Shown one piece after another: positions 1 to 10,324 of a stretch of 44,120 nt of DNA. The stretch is taken from positions 1 through 44,120 of the forward strand of contig JAAAIG010000254.1 of assembly GCA_015852425.1 (NCBI GenBank), written 5' to 3'. Position numbers and translations under genes: made by a program. Origin of the DNA: Gryganskiella cystojenkinii (taxonomy: Eukaryota; Mortierellomycota; Mortierellomycetes; Mortierellales; Mortierellaceae). The first letter of the stretch is position 1, and every line of letters begins with the position of its first letter. Below the pieces are notes generated by a model. It ran no database searches. It was not told the origin of the DNA and saw only the letters and a program-made list of their open reading frames with translations.

Positions 1-485
1 TTCAACAAAAGCACATATGAAGTTGGAGTCACTTGAATCCATCCAAAGGGGACCATACACCGATCTCCATCGGGGACAGTTGAGGGATCTTCAGGACAAG
101 GGATAGAGTGATCCGATTCCAAATGTGAGGCACCCATGGCAACGCCTTGAATCAGAATAGGCAACAACAAGGACTGGCAAGTGTTGTTGTAGGTATAATA
201 ACCAAAGCCAAAGAGAAAGAATCCCCAGAGCTCCTTCTTCTTGACCAAGGGTTCGTCCACATGCGGTTGCAAATCGATCTCATCCTGGGGGTCGTTCCAG
301 AAAAGCTTGTGACGGATCCGTTGCACTCGAGTGAGACCATGGCGAGTGTCACTCACGGCGCTGTCGGTTGCGCCATTGGTGTGCTGTTGGTCCTTCTGAA
401 TACTTGAACGCTCGATATCCAAGGTAGAGCCAGGGATTTTACGGTCTGTCAGCTTGTGGTCGACAACTGCTGAATCAGATGACAT
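1..485 (-). CDS. Atg22-like vacuolar MFS permease, 5' part only
   Basis: This is the first 161 residues of a membrane transporter that runs off the left edge of the window. A hydrophilic N-terminus of about 83 residues is followed by the first membrane segment (about residues 85-115), which begins ELWGFFLFGFGYYTYNNTCQ. A lumenal loop with two cysteines follows, then VPFGWIQVTPTSY (about residues 145-157) leading into the next helix. This order matches the start of the Atg22 (vacuole effluxer) family of the major facilitator superfamily, whose yeast member exports amino acids from the vacuole after autophagic breakdown. No intron is needed in the visible part. The start is the first ATG of the open frame. 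Fungi often carry several Atg22-like paralogues, so orthology to ATG22 itself is not claimed. The next gene, also on the minus strand, ends 1.2 kb upstream of this start. Confidence 0.8.
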   Translation of the reverse strand, partial: MSSDSAVVDHKLTDRKIPGSTLDIERSSIQKDQQHTNGATDSAVSDTRHGLTRVQRIRHKLFWNDPQDEIDLQPHVDEPLVKKKELWGFFLFGFGYYTYNNTCQSLLLPILIQGVAMGASHLESDHSIPCPEDPSTVPDGDRCMVPFGWIQVTPTSYVLLL

Positions 486-1712
486 TGGAATGCGAGATTT
501 GTACAATTGAATAGGAGAAAGAAATAAGATGAGGAGTGGAGAGGAGAGGCGAGGGGCCAATTATCTGATACCCTTTGAGAACTAGAAATTAGAAGGATTG
601 TCTTATGAAGAGGAAGACATGAAGAATCACAGACAGAAAGACCGTGGGGGAAAGAGAAGAGAGGGGGATGGGTTGATATCCAAGGAACCAAAATGTAATT
701 GACATTAGCTCGGTCATATTTATAATGATGTGGGGGGGGGGGGAGAAATGGTTGATCGGGCAAAAGAAAAGAAAGAAGCCAAAGGCGAAGAGGAGGGGGG
801 CGAGCGAGAAGAGTACAAACAAAGACGGAGAGGAAGACCCCGAAAAAACGAACAGAGCACGGAAAACTTCAAAAGCAACACTTCCCCAAAACAACAAATA
901 AACAAATCGACACCTTTTTTGTCGTTTGGCTTTCCTCGAGGCACGCTCTAGTCGTTTGGACTAAAGAGCTTCCTCGATTGCACAGAATTCACCCGACCAT
1001 GTTTTTTTGCAGCTAAATAGAACTCTCTCCTATTTCTGACAGCTATGTCACTCATGAAGATGTGTTTGTCTTGGTGCCAACGATCGCAAGGCAAGGACTG
1101 GAAAGGAGGAGAAGGGTGCATTCGCGCTTTGATCTCTTGCAATATTTCCCATGTGCCACTTGTCGGTGGAACCTTATTGCCAATTTTTTTGTTTTTTGTT
1201 TTTCAGTCGCCTTCCTTGTGTCCCATATTGGACCCCACCTCCTAGAAGAAGGATGATCATCTCTTTGTTTGCTCTCATTTTTTTTTCTGAACAGCATTCC
1301 TCAAACAGCGTCTCCCGCTCCACACCAACTCACCGCTAGTTCTCTCACTTAGGAAAGGATGTAGTGAACAGTGAACTAAAAAAAAATCAACCAGCAAGAC
1401 AATATTAGTATCGCGATACCGTCTGCGTTTGTCCACCGATATTGACTTGTTCCGTCGCCGTGTTTGGAATCTCCACGTATGCTTGTTGTTGTGCCACAGG
1501 GCTTCGATGAATCAGACCAAATGACAAACCTTTTCACCGAAAACAAGGAAAAACAAACTGCGAATTGTTGTTTTTTATTTGGTTTTGTGAATTTGTTTGT
1601 TGCGCTGAAAAAGCGAAAAGAGTAGAGAGGAAGGAAGGAGTAAAGTTGCAAATCCTAGGCTGCGTTCTTCTCGCATTTGATGGTTCCTCAGGGATTGCAG
1701 GGGATGAGTCTT
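486..1712. other. Intergenic: Atg22-like promoter side and PARP 3' flank
   Basis: I find no supportable gene here. Short open frames exist on both strands, but they lack family features, a shared exon logic or sensible composition. A run of 12 G lies at 732-743, and a TATA-like stretch is at 716-725, about 230 bp upstream of the Atg22-like start. Several T or A runs are present. The right part is downstream of the PARP-like stop codon. Confidence 0.6.
732..743. repeat. Poly-G homopolymer (12 G)
   Basis: An uninterrupted run of 12 G lies about 250 bp upstream of the Atg22-like start. It is either a length-variable homopolymer or a place where read errors are likely. Confidence 0.9.
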
Positions 1713-3130
1713 TCAAGCGAGAGCGAACTCTGTTGTCTGGACGAACGAATAGACGATGATCTCGCTGGGCAAGCACGCATCCGGAATGTAGACGACATTC
1801 TCTTCAAAGTTGATACCCGCATGACCTTCAGCACCTTTGACTATATGATATCCAAAAATCAAAAATATGTCGTAGTGAGTGTTGCCCGTATCTTATACAG
1901 TAGCCAGAGTCACGATCTCGGCGTAGGAAACGTGTAAAAGAGAGCATACCGCTGTGATAGCCTTCAGGGGGCGCTTTCCAGGCTTGTTCTCCTGAAGTGC
2001 CAAGGGCAGTGTATTCGCGTCCCAGAATGACGTTCGACACGACCATCGAACTGTACCGTCTTTGAGTGTTTGGATGGCGGTCAGTCACCTATTGGACCTC
2101 AGACCAGAGTCCAGCGAGGGAGAAAGAGCGAGAGTGAATATGATTTCTATCTCCAGCTAGTAGGTAGCTCGCGCAATTTCGAAGACCTTGGGAAGGTACT
2201 TACGCCAGTCTTTGAGTAAAAGTGACACTTCGACGTGTGAGGACTAGATAAGTTAATTCACGAGTATCAAAAAAGGAACGACCATATCAGTCAGGAGTAT
2301 CTGAAAAAGAAAGAGTTTGTTCGATCACGCTTTGCGCATCAATACCTGAAGTATACTCCATGTCCAAAGCGTTGCCACCGTTTGGCCTGTCCACGCTCTA
2401 GAGAACCGTTGCCAGATCGGGTGACATCGAAACCCGTGGCAATGATACCGCATGTGGCGCAAGAGCCTTGACGGCAAACCAACTAGGTGAAAAATGGAGT
2501 GTAGGATAGCGTTAGCTTGAAAGCCAAAACAAAACTAAGAAAAATGTCCATTGCGGTGTTGTTGCGAATATTTGAGAAACTCGAAATTAGCAATACTTCA
2601 TCTCCCGAATCCAGTCCCTCTCCGAGATCAGTCAGACGTTGGTTGAAGATTTTCTTTGCGAGGCAAGAGTGTGTTCCATGAAAAAGGACCTTCTCATTCA
2701 GGACCGCGGGATCCAGGCTCGACGAGACCAAGCGCTTGTACGTCAGATACCGATCCTTTTGCACACGACTCGGCATCACCTTCAAGATGGCTTCGACCAT
2801 CAGACCCGTGGTGTTGGGCTTGGACCATTTTGCGAAAAACTCTTCCAAGAGTTCTTGGTAACGATCATCAGACGCATCCAACTGGCAGACCAGGGAATAA
2901 TTCTCCGACAAGGACTTGTGGTCTTTGACATCAGAATCAACGGACTCATTCACGACACGGATTGAGTATGCAGAAGATGCAAACATGGAAACGAACAAGG
3001 GATCGGGGAAACGAATGGTGTTGAGAGGGGGTGGAGTGACGGGAGAATAGAGAGTATCGGCGAGCAGGTGCAGTATGAAAAGTCCGATAAAGAATAAAAT
3101 GGCGAAGAAGACAGTCTTTTGAAATACCAC
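1713..3130 (-). CDS. PARP-type ADP-ribosyltransferase with N-terminal membrane anchor or signal peptide
   Basis: Five exons in transcript order: 3130-2597, 2482-2346, 2243-2204, 2088-1950 and 1840-1713, joining in frame to 325 residues. Residues 6-24 are strongly hydrophobic, which suggests a signal anchor or signal peptide. The PARP catalytic fold fills about residues 120-318. VLFHGTHS holds the NAD-binding His151. The pair CRQGSCATCGII (about 181-192) resembles the cysteine-containing loop I recall from other fungal PARP-like proteins. RFGHGVYFSPHTSK holds Tyr222, and NFEENVVYIPDACLP places Glu297 at the third triad position. H-Y-E is the triad of PARPs able to make chains. No WGR, BRCT or zinc-finger domain is present. 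Three N-glycosylation sequons (N61, N77, N106) lie between the hydrophobic segment and the fold. It is divergent from the GH89 gene, 1.7 kb away. Substrate and biological role are unknown. Confidence 0.82.
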
Positions 3131-4812
3131 AAGCGAAGAAGAGAGGAGAGGAAAGATGTGAGATGATCAGTCGTTCCTCGGTCTTCTTCCTTGCTTTGAG
3201 TTTTTTAAAGTCGTGAAAACGAACCATATGTTTGTTTGTTGCCGATTGGAGAAGCAGGCAGATGAGCGGAGAGGACCAGGATAGAAAGTGAGGAAAGTGG
3301 GAGAGAAAGAGCTGTGGTTCTCCTATACACCTACTATTAATGGAGTGACGGCGACATGATCGTTTGCTGGTTTGGCTTGCACTTTCGATCAGTCAGCAGT
3401 ACTGATACTGATCTTAGAAAGAACCCTTGTCGCCACCTTCTTCGGACCAGCAAACGCGATTTGCATTTTCTACGCAAAGGTGGCTCGTTTGTGACTGCCA
3501 CAATCAAGCAACAGCGAAAATCACCTGACCTAAATCAAAGAGAGAAGGGTATCCAGTCCGGACTGGAACATGGTTTTCATCTTTCGTTCCATTTGCCATG
3601 GAACCCCCCGTTTCTCCCTCTATCATCAGGTTACCCCGGATCGGACTACTTCCTCGCTGTTCTCTTGTTTTTTTTATCGACAAGGATAAAATTAAGGGGA
3701 GAGGGGGGATAGGTCATTCATTATCCAGGAGAGTATTTTTTATGCAAGGGAATTAGGACGATCTTTATCATCGATCTGAAGGGTATATTTGTCGTGTGAT
3801 CGTCGTGCGTTCATGTCCATGACTGTCAGTGCTTAACTGCTTCTTGCATAAGAAGGGAGGCATGAGGAGTGTGATTAGTGAGTCAGACTACTCCAGAAAA
3901 AAAGAGAGAAAAATTGTCTCTCTTTGCTGTCGCGTCTTCAACAATGACGCGCCCTCACGCGCTATCAAGAGACAAAGAGAGACCCTTTTTCTATTTGCTG
4001 TCTTTGATCACTCCGCGTTAAAAATCATAGAAACTCGACCCCACACTTTTGATCTCTTTCCCACTTTCCTCCGCCTCCATCCCCACACTCTCTGCCATTG
4101 AGGTCTCTACCACCTATTCCCCTTACTCTCAGTAATTTATTATAGTTGTGGTACCGCCCCATTACTTTTCAAAGGTAGGTGAGCAACTGCAACCACTCCC
4201 ATCAAACGGAACCCGAGCAAATGCTTGGAAAATGTTGATGCTGTAGCTCTGTGTTCAAAAGGCAACAAAAAAAATGGTTGTGGTGGTGGGTCCAGGGAAA
4301 CACTGAGGAATGCCTTTTGCAGCGCCACCGATTCTTGCGTTTTGGGTTGGTCAATTGGTCAAGCGTGCCGGGGAGAGGAGACTTTCTGAGAGCCCCAAAG
4401 AAATAAATTTGGCGAAGGACGGCGAAGGAAAAAAAAGACGGAGGTGACACAGATTGATGATGATGGGCGGCGGGGTTTATGGCTACTTTTGTTTTAATTT
4501 TTTTCTTTCATATGTTTTGCATTTCTTCTTTCTGCTCACTCACAATTCTCGTCTTCGAAGAACAGACATCCCTGTTAGGCGCCGACTCTTCGACCTCTAT
4601 TCTGCGACCGGTCTCTCTCACTTGTCATTTTGCCCTCTCACCCTTGCTTGGGGACTGGTCACAAAACGAGCATCAAACTATTCGTGCTCACTTGCATCAA
4701 CCACAATCACTCGGTCACTTCCCACCGTCAAACATTCGACGTTTTGGCAGCAAGTATTTGCCACGAGAGATTTTCACACACTTCTCTTTCATAACGACCT
4801 CTTGCCCCTCTC
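3131..4812. promoter_or_regulatory. 1.7-kb divergent promoter region between the PARP-like and GH89 genes
   Basis: I see no convincing gene. Open frames at 3356-3712 and 4454-4838 have no recognisable domain and lie in pyrimidine-rich sequence typical of fungal 5' regions. The stretch at about 4535-4650 is CT-rich and probably belongs to the GH89 promoter or leader. A GGTTACCCCGGAT stretch at about 3630-3642 is one base away from the TTACCCG core of Reb1-type sites, and a similar pair occurs at 9962-9988. Confidence 0.5.
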
Positions 4813-7800
4813 ATGACCAAAAGCAATCTTCAGAGTGAGGAGAGGATCATGATATCAGCTGGACACCAACAAGGGCAACGCCAACGCCAACGATCAAGAC
4901 AACAAAAACACCGATCTCGAGTCTCGTTGGCCTTGATCCTCTCACTGTCGACCCTATGCTTGTCATGGTCCAGTCTCACTTCTGTCCAAGGAGCGCCTTT
5001 CTCGCCTTTAATCCCACTTCAAGAGGAATCAACTGCAAAATTATCACCATCATCAGCATCAGCCTTATCAACTTCTGCATTGAACTCCCCGGGCTCTGAA
5101 TCTTCTTGGAGACTTCCACCTTTGGAGCGCTCAACGTCATCATCATTGTCTTCGTCATTCAAACAAAAAATTCTTAAAAGGAAAAGTGTCGACACCAGCG
5201 GGAAGGAAGCACCCCTTTACGCACTCGTCAAACGGCACCTGCCTGCTGCTTATCAGGATCTTTTCCAGTTCAAGCTCAATCCTGGATTAACCGTCACCAA
5301 CTCGGCCAGCAACATCCATGACACTTTCCGAGTCTCGAACAGTAACAACAATCAAGATGGATCAGGGGGTAGCGCAGCAGGCAAAATCTTGATCGAGGGA
5401 GTGTCCCTGTCCGCATTGGGTGCAGGATTGAACCATTACCTCCGAACCGTCTGTCAAGTCGAGATGACCTGGAGTGGAGATCGTTTTGATCAGCTCCCGG
5501 CCGTACCACCAAGGCTGACAGGAGATAACAGCAACTCGGTCGTGAAGGCGAGTTTTGTTCCGTGGCGGTACTACATGAATGTCGTCACTTTTGGATACTC
5601 GTTTGCGTTCTGGGATTGGAGTCGATGGGAGCGCGAGCTGGGTAAGCATAAACGCGGGAAAAAATCTTTCACAAGGACAAATTAGCCGTTTTTTTCTTGA
5701 TCTGGTGCTTCAGCACGGGGAGGGCATTAAGGGAGCAGGGACATCAACGGACGATGCTGACCTTGCTTTGTGACCTAACTCCTTTTTTTTGGTCCTTGTG
5801 CTTCGTTTCTCTCTCCCTTTCATTTTTTTTTTTTTTTTTACTTCGCGCGTCACGTCTATCTTCGCTTAGATTGGATGATGCTGAACGGCATCAACATGGC
5901 GTTGGCGATGGTTGGTCAGGAGTACGTGGTCAGGAAATTTTACGAGGACCAAGGCTTGAACCGAGACGAGATCAATGGATTCATAGGCGGACCGGCGTTT
6001 ATGCCCTGGCAACGAATGGGTAACATCCAAGGGTCCTGGGGTTTCGTGAACGATACCCAATACAAGAACGATTGGATTGATTCCCAGTGGGAACTCCAAG
6101 GACAGTAAGTCTTTTTGGACCGTGCTAGTTTTTCTTTAACAATTCATTCGCAATGACACACAACAGTCCTAAAACAGAACGGCACTCAACTTTCTACGAA
6201 TACTAGAATTATGCGTCGGATGGAGGAGTTGAACATCACTGCGATTATGCCATCATTCAACGGATTTGTTCCCATGGCCCTCCCAGCCAAATATCCCAGC
6301 ACGAAATTCGAAAAGGCCTCCCAGTGGGGTGATCTCAACCCTTACTCCAGTAACACATTTGTCCCGTCGACCGAGCCTTTGTTCATGGAATTGTCCAAGA
6401 AGTATATTCAACTCCAAAACTCTCTCTACAAGACATCGGGTGTTCAGGGATCCTCGCACCATTACCTTTTGGATCTCTACAACGAGCTGTCGCCGACTTG
6501 CACCCGAGTCGATTGCTTACAACAGATCACCAGCGGTGTGATGAAGTCTCTTAAGGCCGCAGACCCAGACGCCGTCTGGGTTATGCAGGGTTGGTTCCTA
6601 TTACATCGCGATATCTGGCAACCGCCCCAGACTAAGGCTTTCTTCGACGGTATTCGAGAGACGAACCAGGGTCGGGATGCGTTCGTGATCGATCTTTACT
6701 CGGATATTGCACCACTTTGGAACTCGACTGAGGGTTTCTTTGGAATCGATTGGGGTTGGAGCATGTAAGTGTTTTTTTTCCTGCTCTCTTGTTACAAGAA
6801 CACGTAAGAACTTACTTTACGACGAGATACGTTTACCAGAACTAATAAGGATATCTTGCAAAATTCGAAATACAGGTTGAACAACTTTGGTGGCCAACAA
6901 GCTCTCTATGGAACCTTACCGACTCTCCTCTCGGAGCCTTTCAGGGCATATAATCAACCGCGCAAGGTCATGAAAGGCATGGGTATCACCATGGAGGGCA
7001 TCAACAACAACGAGTACCTGTACCAACTCATCTTTGATATTCCCTGGGAATCTGTGGAGGCCACGTATCCAATCGCGCTCAACACTCCACCGCTTGTCTC
7101 CAAGGGAATGATGCCTCCACCGGACCAAAAACCTCCAGCAGAATCGACAACAGATATCAAATCATCTGCCGCCGTCGAGATTTCTCAACAACCCCTGAAC
7201 GCCGACAAGCATCTGGATGACTTTATCCGTCGTCGCTATGGCCCCAACCAGACCACAGAAGCCATGCTCCAGACCTGGCGAACGCTCTCCAAGACGGTGT
7301 GGGATATTCGTTCCGGTCAAATGTCGCAATCGAAATCGTACTTGGTCGAGACGCCTTCCTTGGATATGAGGCGAGAGGGATTCCTGTCCACCATCTTTTT
7401 TTACGACAAACCGACTGTGGTCAAGGCCTGGGGCCAATTTGTGGAGTCGACCCAGACTGAGGCCTCAAAGACAAGACGAGGTCCGAGCGTGATCCAGAAC
7501 GCCTTCCAGGAGGTTCTGGGTGTTGCTGCCACCGGTGGTAGTAAAGCCATGAAACGACAGCAAAATGAGGATGGCACAAAAATAACTGGTCTCTGGACTT
7601 CTTTCTCAGCCCGGATCCGAGATGCAATCAAGAACACGGTTGGACAACGACAGCAACCTATGGTGACCACCAAGGGAGCCGATACTATCGTTCATTTGAA
7701 GTCCTCCTCGTCGGTGATCCAAACCCGAGCTGATCCGAATAACACACCCTCGACTCCGCGCCTCCCGACTGAGTCCGAGCTTCCGTTGAACGTGTCCAGT

Positions 7801-8487
7801 TTCCGGTACGATCTCGTGGATGTGACCCGAGAGATCATGGCTGCAGTCGTGATCCCAGGTCTGCAAAAGGAGTTTGTGGCTGCGTACCGAGCTAAAAATC
7901 TCAATCGTACTCGCGCCCTCGGTCGTGGATTGTTGGACGCGATCTTGGACACGGATAAGATCCTGGCGACGCATTCTCATTTCATGCTCGGACCTTGGAT
8001 CCGCGACGCTCGTGTCTCTGCAAAGACAGTCGCAGGGGATATCCCCAAAACGATGGCCGAGGAGGAACAGGACACGTACAAGGACTATCTCGAGTTCAAT
8101 GCCCGAAACCAAATCACCTGGTGGGGTCCCACGGGTCAACAAGGTCTCGCCGATTATGCTGCAAAGCAATGGGCCGGTTTGGTCAAGGAATTTTATTACC
8201 CTCGTTGGCAAATCTTTGTCGATCGGGTTGTGACGGCAGTTCAACAGGGCCGTACACTGGACTACAAGAGCTATCTAAACGATTCACTCGCTGTTGAGAG
8301 CGTATGGCAAAAGGAGGCGACCTGCCTCGGTGGTGGATGTCTCTTGAAAGAGGAAGCGATGATGAGGAAGGATCGGGTGGAAAAGTATGCGGTGGACGCC
8401 GTCGGAGATACAATTGAGACGGCCCAGGATCTTTGGGACCGATGGGGCCAGACTGCCATGCGGTTGGCCCAAGAGGCTTCATCATAG
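4813..8487 (+). CDS. NAGLU: Alpha-N-acetylglucosaminidase, glycoside hydrolase family 89
   Basis: Exons 4813-5641, 5870-6104, 6207-6764 and 6876-8487 join in frame to 1077 residues. The family removes terminal alpha-linked N-acetylglucosamine, and the animal enzyme does this in lysosomal heparan sulfate breakdown. The N-terminus has a basic Gln/Arg stretch, a hydrophobic signal segment (about 38-60) and a Ser-rich linker. The GH89 fold starts near residue 133. Landmarks are YYMNVVTFGYSFAFWDWSRW, LNGINMALAMVGQE, GPAFMPWQRMGN, LLDLYNELSPTC (acid/base Glu448, equivalent to human E316) and GITMEGINNNEYLY (nucleophile Glu581, equivalent to human E446). NARNQITWWG and DYAAKQWAGLVKEFYYPRW mark the C-terminal helical domain. 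It is about 330 residues longer than the human enzyme because of the leader and polar inserts near residues 615-660 and 745-860. A second ATG at 4849 would give a shorter leader and is equally plausible. In fungi it is probably vacuolar or secreted. Confidence 0.93.
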
Positions 8488-8600
8488 AAAGAAAAAGTGT
8501 AGCATAATATATAAAAAGTTGGCCTTTCCTGGACTCTTGGGCTACTTTATATATTCCTCAAAACTGCTACTGTATACATAAGAATCTATCTTTTCTTGGT

Positions 8601-9516
8601 TCAGGCCTTGTTCACTTTGACAGCCTCCGCAAAATACTTGGCCAAGATATCGATCGCCTCGAGACCAGCCTTCAACTGCTCGGGGACAGTCCAATCGCCA
8701 CGGGCACCCGTCCAACCGTGGTGCATATGGTCGAACCGAACCTGCTTTGACTCGAGTTTGAAGTTCTTGCCCTTCAACGACTCAATGATTGGGACCATAT
8801 CATCATCTGTCACCGCGGGCAACAAGATCAACGGGCACGTCACATCCTTGACAGCCTCGATCGACATCATAGAGGGGTGTGGCCCACCACAGGCCAAGAA
8901 CGGGTTACCGGGCTCTGAGGCAGCATCGACCGCAATCTTGGCCCCCCAACATTGTCCAAAGATCGAAAACGAAGTACATCCATCCGCCTTGAGATCTTCG
9001 ACCGCGGCAGCGATCAACTCTGAAAAGTGACAGCTCTTGAAATCTCCATTCTTAGCCAACCAGGCATATATTCCAGCACGGTCTTCCAATAACGACTCGG
9101 GAAATTTCTCCTTGAAGAAGGAAGGAGCCGAGATCTGGAATCCACCCTCGGTCATAGCGAGACGCTATAGTTTCGATGATGGGCGACAGAGAAAAAATAG
9201 AATTTGGTAAGCCTTCTGTCTTGATCTGATAGATCAACATGATATAACCCCCCTCTCCCCCAAGAGATTAACAAAGCAGCTCAATCGGTGTATTCCTCCT
9301 TACGTCAAAGAACTGGATTCCTGTGGGATGGTATCCAAAAACGTCGTAGACGGCAATGAGGCCACGCTTGGAATCCTTGGGTCCGGTCCTGTACGTCATG
9401 CGGTCCTCGCCCTGGACCTTGGTTCCCATGACCTTGTCGACGCCGCGTCTCGTCCACTCTGCGGCGGTAGGGGGAGTGTTGCAGCAAGAGTCGCTCAAAG
9501 TGATGCCGTTGGTCAT
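8601..9516 (-). CDS. Dienelactone hydrolase family protein (alpha/beta hydrolase)
   Basis: Two exons, 9516-9304 and 9164-8601, join in phase 0 to 258 residues, the usual length for single-domain dienelactone hydrolases. The N-terminal exon contains RGLIAVYDVFGYHPTGIQFF, the first core strand of the fold. The cysteine nucleophile elbow is FSIFGQCWGAK with Cys143. The acid is in the PAVTDDDMVP segment (Asp191-193), and the catalytic His is in DHMHHGWTGARGDW (about His220). These three match the Cys-Asp-His triad of the DLH family. Yeast Aim2 and many fungal paralogues share this layout without a settled substrate, so a role in lactone or small-ester hydrolysis is only family-level inference. 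There is no signal peptide, so it is probably cytosolic. Its stop is 113 bp from the GH89 stop, tail to tail. Confidence 0.9.
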
Positions 9517-9961
9517 TGTTCTTTTGGTTTATCGGGTGTCTTTGGGGAGAGGTATTCGAAAGTTTCTTTCTTGTTTGTGTTTGTAGATTTGTGTGTTATT
9601 GGATTTGAACGTAAGAGAAGAAAGGAATCGGAGACCTTTTATACGTTTTATGAGAAAGTCTCACGGCAAAATGTCTCAAAAATAAGAATGGTGATTTTCG
9701 ATGCGTATGTTTCGGAGCGCGAAAAATTTCTTTTTCCGAGCAAACAAAGAATGTCCATCTGCCTGTTCACCTTGGTCGTGGGTCTCTCCTCGAGGAGGGG
9801 ATCCGTTTCTTCTTTACTTGTTCACTGGCTCGTCCTGTGCGACCGAGGTGAGGCGGGGCACAACTCCCGTCCTCACGGTAAAAGACCTCAAGTCACTCAA
9901 TTTCATTGGCTGGGGGAATGGTTATGCCGCTAAACGAGAGATAGCCTGGTTGTGCTTTTAT

Positions 9962-9988
9962 GGTTTACCCGAGTTTATCCGGGTAACC
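9962..9988. promoter_or_regulatory. Inverted pair of TTACCCG motifs, candidate Reb1-type site
   Basis: GGTTTACCCG (9962-9971) is followed after 8 bp by CGGGTAACC (9980-9988), forming an imperfect palindrome. TTACCCG is the core recognised by Reb1, a Myb-type general regulatory factor known from yeasts. The site lies 450 bp upstream of the DLH start and 340 bp beyond the PWP2 stop, so it could act in the DLH promoter or as a terminator or boundary for PWP2. The factor identity is inferred from the motif alone. Confidence 0.35.
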
Positions 9989-10048
9989 ATGGGGCAAATC
10001 TCATGGCGTCTAGAACCTTTCAAATCATCGCGTAAGAAAACGAGACAC

Positions 10049-10072
10049 AGAGAGAGAGAGAGAGAGAGAGAG
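10049..10072. repeat. (AG)12 microsatellite
   Basis: Twelve uninterrupted AG units lie in the intergenic stretch between the DLH and PWP2 genes. Confidence 0.95.
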
Positions 10073-10324
10073 GAGGGGACATCACAGAGTTGTATATCCT
10101 CAGCAATTCCGGTAGAAGAAATAGCCTTGTAGAAGCTGAGGCCAATATTGCCTCTGCTGGACGTGTTGCACGAGATTGATAATGCTGAAAATGCGCGTTG
10201 TTGATTTTAATGCAAATGCGAGGGTTTTGTTTATGTGTTGACTATCTGATGGGTAAAGAGTTGGACCAAAGGTTTTGGGTAAACGTTTTAACAGACAAAT
10301 AATATATGGGGTTTTTTTTATCCC

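Larger units (their letters stand above)
9517..10324. promoter_or_regulatory. DLH promoter / PWP2 3' flank, no gene
   Basis: The 0.8 kb between the DLH start and the PWP2 stop holds no supportable gene. It contains a dinucleotide repeat (10049-10072) and an inverted pair of TTACCCG-type sites (9962-9988), both listed separately. Open frames here have no domain or splice continuity. Confidence 0.55.

Noticed and set aside
449..951. Overlapping short open frames with hydrophobic or Glu/Arg-rich translations upstream of the Atg22-like gene
   Set aside because: They derive from CT-rich or GA-rich promoter sequence and a poly-G run, with no domain or splice continuity.
2483..2596. Continuation of the first PARP exon to 2483
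   Set aside because: Reading on past 2597 gives family-unlike sequence to a stop. Splicing from the GTATTG donor at 2596 to the acceptor at 2483 restores the conserved Cys-rich loop.
3356..3712. 118-codon open frame in the divergent region before the GH89 gene
   Set aside because: Mixed low-complexity composition, no family resemblance and no plausible exon partners.
4454..4838. Two overlapping frames of about 120 codons directly before the GH89 start
   Set aside because: They lie in the pyrimidine-rich leader of the GH89 gene and overlap its start. They are probably 5' UTR.
7606..8244. Long open frame (212 codons) antisense to the GH89 gene
   Set aside because: It lies fully opposite a confirmed coding exon, has no recognisable domain and reflects the codon bias of the real strand.
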